Source of the DNA: Ciona intestinalis
Taxonomy: Eukaryota > Chordata > Ascidiacea > Phlebobranchia > Cionidae
Assembly: GCF_000224145.3 (NCBI RefSeq)
Contig: NC_020176.2
Location: forward strand, 3,431,826-3,495,825
DNA length: 64,000 nt
Reading direction: 5' to 3'
Of the stretch, positions 49,401 through 58,215 are shown in pieces (the first letter of the stretch is position 1; each line of letters begins with the position of its first letter). Made by a program: the position numbers and the translations under genes. The notes below the pieces were generated by a model. It was not told the origin of the DNA. It saw nothing but the letters and a program-made list of their open reading frames with translations, and did no database searches.

Positions 49401-51942
49401 GGTCAAAATAAAAGGTTTCACACACACATTTAGGGTGCTGCTTGAAATAAAACAACTACTTTCACAAATATTTCATTTAACAATATTTAGCAGTGATTCT
49501 CCCTTAAACAATTTAAATTTCCAATAATTTTTACTTACACCAAGGTCCTAGTACATCAGCTACCATCAAACTTTCATTTATAAGTTGTATTGCAACTGTA
49601 CAAACATCCAAATCTTCTTCTTGCTTTTCTTTCTTATCCATTACAATTTTTTTGGATCCTTCATGGCACTCCGATAAAGGAGGACTTTTTACCGAACATA
49701 ATCTTTGAGTTCCATCCTCTTCCTCCAATATTCCAACATCCAAGGACGTTTTTGGAATAACACTTGTGTTCGAGTTGTAATTAGTCAAAATTTTTTCCTC
49801 TTCGTTTTCTGTAGATGCTAATTGCCATTCTGTTGTTTTTGTTCTTGTTGTGGAGACTATCTGTTGGGATATTTTACAAAATCAAATTTCAAAAAGTTTT
49901 AGTCGCTTAAACTATAATACTTTTAAACTTTAACAGGACTTGTAAAAAAGCTGCACATCAAAATGATTTAAAAGCACTAGTTTAAACAATAGAGGCACAT
50001 AAACAAAAAATTGCATGGAATTGTATATGTATATATGTAAATTGTTGCAGAATTTTTGGTAATTTTACCTGACAAGAATTTAGCCATTCCAATGCTCCAT
50101 TTAATATTTTCCTAATGTCAGAAAGTAGCTGAGAATTTAAACCATCTTTGTTTTCATCTGAGCTTAATATAATGTTTTCAACAGGTGGATTTATATTGTG
50201 GCGATCTACAGCGATTAGATCTGTTGCAGTTTGGGCCTGAAATGAAAAACCTAGTTTAGGGTGGGACGTGGCACGTGGGATGACATGTTTTTTTTTCTTT
50301 TATTGTAAAAATCCAGTTAAACATGTGGTTTACTAAACATAGATTTCACCCTTTATCCAGATAGTAATTATGATGTAATACATACCTTGCAGTGCATTAC
50401 AGTTTCCATGCTATGAATGCATTTGTTTAATTCATCTGCAGTAATGTTGTTATTTAGAAGCGATGACGTTAAACCAAGTATCATGGGTGTGTACCTATTT
50501 TCATCTAATATCTAAAAAAATAAAACAATTATATATATATTAGTTTTCTCAAAAAAAGTATATAATGTAAAGACAATACCTTACATTTATTCATAACACA
50601 ACACATGTAAACACTAAAAACAAGAAACAAACCTAGGTTATTATATTCGATCAGACAGCCAAAGGGATTTAACATACCAAACGTGGCAACTCCTAATCGG
50701 GCTTGAAGAGTAAAACAAAACATCATTGCCCATTCGAAGATAAAGTAAGTTCCATTCAACATTTAAGTACCTTCATTATTTTCCGTATCGGGTGCATTTC
50801 AATGTTCACCAAATGGCAATCATCAAATATAACTAAGTCCATGTACTGAGCTATGTATAGGCTAATGCTGAGCAACTTTACAAAGACTTCTGGAGTGCAA
50901 ACTAACACCTAAAAATTGGGTATGTTATTTAAACTGAAACTTTAAAACAACATTAGTTTTTGGATTATTTCTTTGAATCGGATAGTGAAGATTAAATTAA
51001 TTAAAACAACAAAGAAAGAGAAATTAGCAATAAAAGAACAGTTGAAACTACTGGTGGAAAAGTATCACATAAAAAGTAGAAAACAGCATATTACTTGGTG
51101 GTCATGGCAGAGTTGTTGTAAAGATTCATCAGTAAAAGAATCGGTCATATTGTGCGTACATGATATTATATCAACGTCTAAATGACTTCGTAAAAGTTCT
51201 GACTGCTCATTCACCATACAATCTAAAAAATCAAAGTATATAATTTTAATGGACCTAATGAATAGTTAAATGAATAGAGCTTTTTACTACCACGTGGTGG
51301 GGCAATGATATTCATTATAACACAGGTGTACTGTTTCATACATCTTATGCCCGCTTACGACTTACGACGAATGTATCAAATATTGGATTAATTCTCAAAC
51401 TGTATGCACAGGCCAGTAGCAGTGTGGTTAACAAAAAAACATTAGAACTCAAACAGTTTAATGGACTGAACTAATTTTTGTGGTAATACGACTAATACCT
51501 TCTTTTAAAAGCAGGACAGCAAATTTCGGAGCATTGTTTAATTTCCCATTATGTTTTATGATGACCTCCCTTAAAAACATGGTGTACATGAAACACTTTC
51601 CAAAGTCTCCATTCAAGCAAATAATGGTGTTTTGCTTGGCCGCACATTCTAGCAATTCAATCTATCAAACACAAAGTAAGGTTAAAACAAAAAGTTTTAT
51701 ATGAAAAAAGTAAAGGACTATATGGGCTATTATGGCCAAGTGCATAATGCCAAAGAATAAGCAATTAAAGCACGCAGTTTAAGCCGGAACATGTTTTTTA
51801 TTTACAAATATAAAATCATATATTCATATAATCATATACAGTTAAAAGTTACCTGGTATGGCCGTGGAATAAACGAATTACATTGAGAATTGCTTGTCCA
51901 GGAAGGTTTCCCAGGTTCTTGGGAGCTACCAGAAGACAACAT
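37452..51942 (-). CDS. dicer1: Dicer endoribonuclease
   Basis: Thirty-five exons that keep frame throughout (about 2059 aa): 51942-51853, 51661-51499, 51222-51095, 50908-50771, 50511-50386, 50236-50069, 49860-49539, 49226-49003, 48900-48797, 48679-48527, 48338-48063, 47870-47750, 47568-47429, 47100-46956, 46832-46727, 46494-46385, 46157-45978, 45765-45667, 45341-45227, 45085-44863, 44550-44395, 44138-43947, 43613-43531, 43264-42420, 42134-42011, 41699-41499, 41339-41277, 41099-40947, 40714-40583, 40178-40015, 39748-39517, 39166-38985, 38629-38456, 38195-38002, 37605-37452. Order: degenerate helicase (about 31-670), dimerisation domain, platform/PAZ (about 900-1130; [41 protein letters not shown] in sections), acidic His/Asp-rich linker, RNase IIIa ([12 protein letters not shown] from 1483; [14 protein letters not shown]), RNase IIIb ([12 protein letters not shown] about 1829; [16 protein letters not shown]) and a C-terminal dsRBD ([19 protein letters not shown]). 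Both RNase III centres keep their acidic residues. It cuts pre-miRNA and dsRNA in the cytoplasm. The helicase lacks standard Walker A, DECH, motif V and motif VI residues (see findings). Confidence 0.96.
37790..38000 (+). mobile_element. SINE copy
   Basis: TTGCTCCTACCCAGTAGTTA, GGGTTGTCTAAACTCG, CACGAGGTTTATGAAACAGA, GCAAGGATAAATAAGTTT: collinear with the SINE family, in the last Dicer intron. Confidence 0.7.
38280..38380 (-). mobile_element. partial SINE copy
   Basis: ATGTTCTGTTTCATACACCT, then CGTGCC, TATGAGTTACCATGTATGTA and CTTTGTGGGTGATG; in a Dicer intron. Confidence 0.7.
39238..39481. repeat. 122-bp perfect or near-perfect tandem duplication in a Dicer intron
   Basis: The unit beginning TTGTGGAATTTCTTTGTTTG and ending near AAGAAAAAATACAAACAAA occurs twice back to back with period 122, between exons 31 and 32. 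The copies look identical, so the event is recent or an assembly effect. Confidence 0.9.
40340..40460 (+). mobile_element. SINE head fragment
   Basis: Contains TTCTTGTGCAAGACACTAAA, TGGCAATTGCTCCAACCCAG and TGGTCACTAATAA, the head part of the SINE family; in the intron between Dicer exons 29 and 30. Confidence 0.65.
42570..42915 (-). repeat. coding His/Asp-rich low-complexity segment of Dicer
   Basis: Within the 845-nt Dicer exon (43264-42420) a stretch of imperfect ATC/CAT trinucleotide repeats encodes a region dominated by D, H, N and E (roughly residues 1295-1410, about 19 histidines and an Asp run). It lies between PAZ and RNase IIIa, where other Dicers also carry a poorly conserved linker. 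Confidence 0.85.
43690..43925 (+). mobile_element. SINE copy
   Basis: TTCAAAGCCCAATAATACTA (B-box-like area), GGGCAAGACACTTAATGGCA, ATTGCTCCAACCCAGTGGTC, ACTAATGAGTTGTTCAAATG. The tail is diverged and reaches the edge of Dicer exon 22. Confidence 0.65.
45090..45205 (-). mobile_element. SINE tail with internal 34-bp tandem repeat
   Basis: AAACTTATTTATCCTGTTGT and GGCGGGGCAACGG, then GTTATAACATGGGTGTTCTC occurring twice with a period of 34. In a Dicer intron. Confidence 0.7.
45465..45660 (-). mobile_element. SINE tail copies
   Basis: TTATCCTCGCATGGCGGGGC, AACAACAGTCATTACG, GGTTCTGCTTCATACATCTT and, 100 bases on, a second TTCAGTTTCATACATCTTGA. In the intron before Dicer exon 18. Confidence 0.6.
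46225..46310 (+). mobile_element. MITE right-end fragment
   Basis: GTTTACTACAAAAATGGGAC, GAGAATGAAAACATTAACC and TAATCCTACTATAA match only the right third of the MITE family. Confidence 0.5.
46618..46690. repeat. short dispersed repeat (GGGCTAACTCTGGCC type)
   Basis: ATGGGCTAACTCTGGCCTAA, then GCATGGCACGCC, matches the fragments near 18855 and 54222. In a Dicer intron. Confidence 0.5.
51285..51385 (-). mobile_element. partial SINE copy
   Basis: TACCACGTGGTGGGGCAATG, then GTACTGTTTCATACATCTTA and TGCCCGCTTACGACTTACGA; in the second Dicer intron region. Confidence 0.65.
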
Positions 51943-52800
51943 GACTAATTTACATTAAGAGTTAACAGAAAAATGTACCAAGTTGCTGTATTAAATAAAA
52001 GTTTTGTTAAGCCAAGATCACGAAAACAACACATTGCCAAAACGGGAATCTCCCCAACACGGCTGGAAATTATAGATCAAGCTAAAAGAGAGCCCAGCTC
52101 AAATGAATGGACACTCATAATTATAAAATGATTCATAAATGACAGATAAAAGCGTATTCTACAACATCGGTGTCGTGTAAAAATGGTCCAGATACTATTG
52201 TTGGTCACAACACCACTATGCAGATACAGTTCTTTTTCTCGAAGGACACACACGCAAAAACAGCATCTTTTTAGCTAAAGCTCTGCAATCTAAATACTAT
52301 GCTAATGTGAACAGTATACTGAGTACATACTTGTTATGTTATGATGTAATCCTATACCTAATACAAACCTTTTGCAAATTTTGTGATCATAAATTTATTT
52401 GACCTCTGTCATAATTCAAGTTATTTAAAATTCTAAATGAAAATAAACAGAAATACCTTACCAAAAATGGGGTATACATATCACCACACAATCACAATTT
52501 GTACTATGCAATAATTTGAAACCATGATGTACAGATAATAAATATAGCACTAAGAACACAGTAAAAATCGCAAATTCAGATCTTTACAGTGCAATTAAAA
52601 TAAACAGTTCTAAACAGGACTCGATTTTTATAACTAAAGTTTCCAGAACTATAAATTAATTCGGATTAAAAAGCATTACAGCAGTGTATTAAAATTACTG
52701 GAACACCATTTCGATTTATTTATTATTTTGAGATAATATTTTTGAGCACAGCGTTCTGGTGGGTTCAAGTTCAAATCCATCTCTAGTTATTAGTTGGGCT
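51943..52800. other. intergenic between Dicer start and IVD end
   Basis: About 860 bp holding the Dicer promoter/5' UTR and the IVD 3' flank (both genes on the minus strand, IVD upstream). No further gene or repeat copy was recognised. Confidence 0.5.
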
Positions 52801-55800
52801 TCATTTAAACATGTCATTAAATGATCGTCCAATTAACCATCTTCTTATTTCGCTCGTTCCAGCACCAATTTCGTATAATTTTGCATCTCGTAAGAAACGT
52901 CCGGTAGGATAATCATTAATATATCCATTTCCACCTAAAAAGGTATGATTTTAATAAATTAGACATTATTTTATTCTAAAATTTTACATATATATTAATT
53001 CTAAAGTTTTACATATATTTTAATTGAAAACATATTTATCTTTTTAAACACTGAAATTAAAAAAAAACTATTTAACATTTAAAAAATTATATTTTTTAAC
53101 TTACCTAAACATTGTATTCCATCCAATGCAACTTGTGTAGCAGCTTCAGCTGCATACAAAATAACTCCCGCACAATCTCGGTTGTTGAAATGTCCTTTAT
53201 CACATGCTCGTGCTATTCCATACATATAAGCTCTGCAAGCGCTTAGTTTGGTGTACATGTCGGCCATTTTACCTTGCATCAGCTAAGCAAATATTTTTTA
53301 TTCATTTTAAACAAAACTTGAAGTTCTTTTTTATCAACAAAAGATGTTGTATAGCGATAGAAACGGTTAAGTTTTTCAATAAAAAAAATATCACTTAAAA
53401 ATTTACCAAAAGAGTGGTTTTTAAAATAAATATAAATTACACTGGTGGTACCTGTCCACATTTATCAGTTTCTAACTTTTTACTATATATATATATCTAC
53501 ACTATACTGTCATAATTTGAGGAATAGAAACTAATTATGGGTATGCCAATTAAAAACTTACTTGAAATTCACCAATATTTTGTCCAAACTGCTTCCGTTG
53601 GTGCATATATGGAAATGCTGTATCCAGTACAGCCTGCATTAACCTGCGTAAACCACATGATGTAAAATTAAAGCCACAAACAACACTTTACACAACACAA
53701 ATCAACAAGTAAAAACCTACAACTAACTTTCACAATAAAAAACATTCAAAATTAGCTAAATTTCGAACTAAAACTGATAAAAATACTAAAAATTTGGTCA
53801 ATTAAGCTAAATTTGTAACCAAAATCAATTTACCCTATTGGACCAGCAGAGAGCACTAGACGCTCAAGGTCAAGACCGCTCATCAAAACATAAACACCTC
53901 TATTGTACGCTCCCAATGTGTTTTTGGCTGATTAGAAATTAAGATTCAATTAAATTGGTAAAAAAATGTAAAAATGTTTACTGAATCGATTCAGTTTTAA
54001 TTCCGAATTTTCAGGTTTTGTGTGCACATATTTAGTTTAATTCTGTCGAGTGCGCATGAGGCCATACCCAACTGGTCCAGCAGCACCACCGAGTCTTTCT
54101 AGATCGAGTCCAGTCATGAGAACATAGACACCTTTGCTGTGCGCTCCAAGAATATTGTCCACTAATGTTAAAGTATCGTCACATAATTTATTTAATTAAA
54201 TTGCTACTAATATTAAATCTGGGGTAATAGGCAAACTCTGGCGTAAATCCAATGCCTTATGTTGTGGCACGCCATAAGAACTCAACAATACAGAAAAGAA
54301 TGTACTACTGTAGTCTACATATAAATATTACGAATTTTTAAAACCACCTCTTTTCGTTTGGTAAAACTAAATACAATAAAAAACACAGTATACTTAATAT
54401 ATATATATATAAACTATAGAAAATGAACCGTACCCGGAACTTTGCAGTTCTCAAACACAAGTTCACATGTATTTGACCCTCTCATACCAAACTTGTCCAA
54501 TTTCTGTGCAGTAGAGAATCCTTCCATACCTTTCTCCACAAGGAAAGCTGTAATACCTTGAGCTTCAGCAGCAATATCAGTTTTTGCATACACGACAAGT
54601 GTATCAGCGTCAGGCCCATTGGTAATCCAAAATTTGCTTCCGTTTAGTACATAGTAATCTCCTGTAAAAAAAAACATAATTTTAAAAAAACAGCCATACA
54701 AGATAGACATAAAACAAACCCTTTTTTTCAGCTTTTAACTTCATAGAAACGACATCTGAGCCTGATCCAGGTTCACTCATTGCAAGAGCTCCAACTTTAT
54801 CGCCAGAAATAAGCTGTAAAGGTAGATTATATGTAGTACTTACACTCCTATGTACTTGAACGCTGGTTTTGAACCATTTAGCAATTGCGAATGTGGTGTG
54901 ACGAAACAATTTTTATTGTAAGCCAACAGCACTGTGCTGCACACTTATATTCTGTAGTCTAAAATAAATGATCTTTAACCACTCTGCCGCCAGGCAAAAA
55001 ATCAAACAGTGCACAATACTGTTTTAAGTATAACCTCAAAACAAATATGGGATCTAAAACATATAAACTATAATAAAAACTACAGACTGACGTTTACAAA
55101 GAATTTGTATCATGTCATATAAATAATTTTAAAGTTGCTCTTACAGGAGGTAGATATTTTGCCTTTTGTTCATCATTTCCATGCCGGGCAATTTGATTCA
55201 CACACAAGTTAGAATGAGCACCATAACTAAGTGCAATTGCCCCACTTGACCGGGACATTTCTTCCATAACTATACAGTGTTCAAAAATTCCAAGACCTGT
55301 ACCACCATCAGATTCTGTATAGGAAAAGCAAGTGTTAAGATTGCGAGTCTAGTTCTAATTTACTTTTCCTAAATTATGAAGTGAATGAATAAATGCCAGT
55401 TGAGCCCCGCTTCCTACAACTCATGTTACAACTTTGTTAGTGTGTATTTCTCGAGTTTAAATTTTTTTTATGCATACCTGACAATTTATTATTACTATTA
55501 AGTAACTTGCCCACAATCATAGAGCAAATCGCAGTATCTTCTGGTTAACATAGCAGTCTAACTACTGTGTCCAGTTTTGTAAATAAACAAACAACTAAAG
55601 TCTTACCCGGTACTGTGATTCCCATTAGGCCCATGTCTCCCAGTTTTTTCCAAAATGATCGCATTTGTGGAAAATTATTTGTACGATCTATTTCATCTGC
55701 TAAGGGGGTAAGTTCTTCTTGTAAGAACTTCGAAACAGATGCCCGTAACTGTAAAATTTCAACTTTAAACATTGCTCTAAGAAACATGGTTATTTATATG

Positions 55801-56235
55801 CAGGGCTTGATTTCTAAGACCACAACGTACAAACTATAATGAACATAGAGAACCGAACAACACTTTTGGATTTAAAGATTAAATTATTTCTTGGTTTCTA
55901 AATTCTGGTGGGGTAATTATTAATTATTTAACATAATGGTATTGCTGTAGGGTATTTGTAATGTGCAGAAAAATACACCATTTATACAAGATATGATATT
56001 TTTATTATGTTGGGTCATCTCTCTTTAAGCCACAGAAGTGGCCCGTTTGTAAGAATTAAATATTTACCTGTTTTTGATCGTCAGTAAAACCATATAATTC
56101 ATCATCTATTGGGACAGTTGTGGTATATCTTGCTCTGGGTGATAAAGTCCGAGTACATTTTCGTATTGACAGAATGTTTTTAAAACTATAGTTTCGTGCA
56201 CATGAAATGCGAAACAACAATCTGGCACACGCCAT
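52801..56235 (-). CDS. ivd: isovaleryl-CoA dehydrogenase, mitochondrial
   Basis: Coding exons: 56235-56068, 55748-55607, 55314-55145, 54813-54720, 54661-54434, one of two alternatives (54161-54068 or 53927-53834), 53643-53562, 53282-53105, 52934-52801. Using either alternative gives 429 aa (human about 424). The N-terminus is Arg/Ser-rich and acid-free for 40 residues, as expected for a mitochondrial presequence. Acyl-CoA dehydrogenase landmarks: [77 protein letters not shown] with the catalytic base Glu289 (IVD is unusual in carrying it in this helix), [20 protein letters not shown] across a junction, and [12 protein letters not shown]. It oxidises isovaleryl-CoA to 3-methylcrotonyl-CoA in leucine breakdown, with FAD, passing electrons to ETF. 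Confidence 0.96.
53834..53927 (-). other. IVD alternative exon 6a
   Basis: 94 nt, entered in phase 1 and left in phase 2. Encodes [20 protein letters not shown] followed by [12 protein letters not shown], closest to vertebrate IVD ([17 protein letters not shown]). AG acceptor after TTTCTAATCAG and donor GG|GTAAAT. Confidence 0.88.
54068..54161 (-). other. IVD alternative exon 6b
   Basis: Also 94 nt with the same phases. Encodes [20 protein letters not shown] followed by [12 protein letters not shown]. Keeps the catalytic Glu but changes VLSAGPIG to GGAAGPVG right after it. Acceptor after AACATTAG, donor GG|GTATGG. Because 94 is not a multiple of three, inclusion of both exons would break the frame, so use must be mutually exclusive. 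Confidence 0.88.
54222..54295. repeat. short dispersed repeat
   Basis: GGTAATAGGCAAACTCTGGC, then TGTTGTGGCACGCCATAAG; third visible copy of the family at 18855 and 46618. In an IVD intron. Confidence 0.5.
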
Positions 56236-58215
56236 TATAACTAAAAGATTTCAAAACCTAAATAAATATTTGGTGAAAGAATAAACTATTAGTTTAATTT
56301 TCACATTCAGTACTTCTGCTGGTTACACTTCTGTCAAAAATGTACCACTTATTCTGCAGAGTTGCAGTGTTTGCAATCTACAATGCGAAAACATACTATG
56401 AAATACCAACAGTTGTGGGCAAATACCATTGCTTCGTGTGCACAATTCGCTCGTTCCGCATGACGCGGGGTAGCGTGGTGCGCTATCGCTACCGACAAAT
56501 GAGGCCAACACGGTTGCGGATATGTTGATGCATGGCCTACTGAATGTCATGGTTGATGCTGTAAACGACATTCGTTATAACGCGGATGTTGTGTTTCATA
56601 CACCTCGTGTCCGCTCACGAATTACCACGTATGTAACTTTGTAAGTGTGCTGTTTCCGTATGACTGACAATTTTAACAAACCATTAGTGACTACTGGGCT
56701 GGGAGTAATTTCCGCACAGTATCTTGCTCAATGACTGAATGACACATATGCGCCGACAATGGTAGCGGCGGCTAGACTTGAACCCATAACCTCTGTGTTC
56801 CATACAGGTGCACTAACCACATCGTAATTACTACGAAGAACCAATGTCTACAATGGAGCGACAAGGTTCGACTTTCTCCGGGTGTCTTTGTATCTTAAAG
56901 CGCAGTTTGCAGGTTAATGCAACCGTGGTTAGTGAAAAACGTACATGCTGCCCAGTAAAAACGTAGTCTTAATGAGCTCAGGGTAATGACTAAACAGGCT
57001 TCGAGTCCGGGTATTACTTGTGCTTACCTTATCTGCGGATTGTAATACAAGCACTATAAAAGTAAAACACATATCAACGATTTATCGAGCATGGCGAAGA
57101 ACAAATTGCAATTTATACAAAACAACAATATAGTACGTTGCGAATCAAATACGAAACTTTTAAGAGAGACGTTTTAAAACTTTCAGTCAATAAAGAACAA
57201 GTTGTCATACACTTACGTATAAGTGAATCGCTTATATATGGTAGCTTGTTATATAGTAAAGTGTGGTGGTTAGTAAGACAATTAGTTCAAAAAACTAGTC
57301 GGTGTTTAAATCACTTGGTGAGAGCAATTTAAGTGTACGTTTTTCAGAATGAGTTAGATATGATTGCAGTCTCGGCAAGTGTGGGACAATTGCCAAAAAA
57401 CGTACGCCAAGCTGTACCAGTGTCTTGCACCACATTTACACCTTGTGTTTGAGAAGCACCGTGGGTTATTGCAACCATAAAGACACTGTCCATCGACAAT
57501 ATAGGAGCTATAGGACGTTTAAATTGTGTAGTTTGTTTTCTGAACATTAGTTTGCATGTGGCGGTTAAAATGAACACACGCTGTACTTAAAGGAAGGTAA
57601 AGAATAAAAGTAGAAAATGTACACTTCAGTGTGTGTACTATTTTTCGCAAAAGGCTGTACCATTTAAAACGATCTGCGAATGCTGTATTATATTAGAGAA
57701 TATAACACTGTAAAAAGAAGTGTTTTTCTAACGACAATACGTTCGGTTTGCGACGCACGAACGATTAAAATACGTGTAGTAAACTATTAGTGAGTAAAAA
57801 CACTAACCGAAATTTTAAAAGAAACTTTTTAGGAATAAAAATATTAAAATACAAGCAGTGCGACTTTGCTTGTTAGACACTGCTACGAATAGGGACGTGT
57901 CGTGCCACTATTAAGCGGCGTTGATAGCCATTTGATATGCAAAACGGTTGCAAGATATACCTGTGATAGCGTTAAGTTGAAGAGTGTGGAAACACATGAG
58001 GTAAAGAGACTTTTTAAACTCGTACAGTGGGAAACAGTTAAAACGTCGCTTTGGCTACTGCACTTTCAAAAAAGGTGCCTTTCAATTAATGACAACGTCG
58101 CTTAAATAAGCACACTGAAACAACGTTTGTAGCCGCGACGAAACTGCGCCTTTTGAGTGAAGATTAATACACGATCGTTTGGCAAACAAAAGGAACTGCA
58201 AATATTATAAAGTGT
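56236..58215. other. intergenic between IVD start and SPRED end
   Basis: Contains the IVD promoter side, one nearly complete SINE (listed) and about 1.3 kb of sequence in which I see no supported gene. Open frames near 57138 and 57344-57577 lack splice support and domain signals. Confidence 0.5.
56545..56830 (-). mobile_element. near-complete tRNA-derived SINE
   Basis: Read on the minus strand the element starts with a tRNA-like head: A-box-like GTGGTTAGTGCACC and B-box GGTTCAAGTCTAGCC. It continues through ATTGAGCAAGATACTGTGCG, CCCAGTAGTCACTAATGG, ACAAAGTTACATACGTGGTA, GAGCGGACACGAGGTGTATG and ends near CGTTATAACGAATG. This is the best template in the window for the many partial copies. It resembles the composite SINE known from Ciona; the exact family name was not checked. 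Confidence 0.82.

Noticed and set aside
50640-50765. Possible Dicer exon encoding [14 protein letters not shown] after the DDCH exon
   Set aside because: Its acceptor is out of phase with the preceding exon, and the exon at 50511-50386 supplies the true continuation ([13 protein letters not shown]), matching the human LGLTASILNGK order.
56765-56830. Free-standing tRNA gene on the minus strand
   Set aside because: The A and B boxes are the head of a SINE; no acceptor stem or anticodon arm can be closed.
57344-57577. 77-codon minus-strand frame in the IVD-SPRED interval
   Set aside because: No domain, poor coding character, no flanking exons of matching phase.
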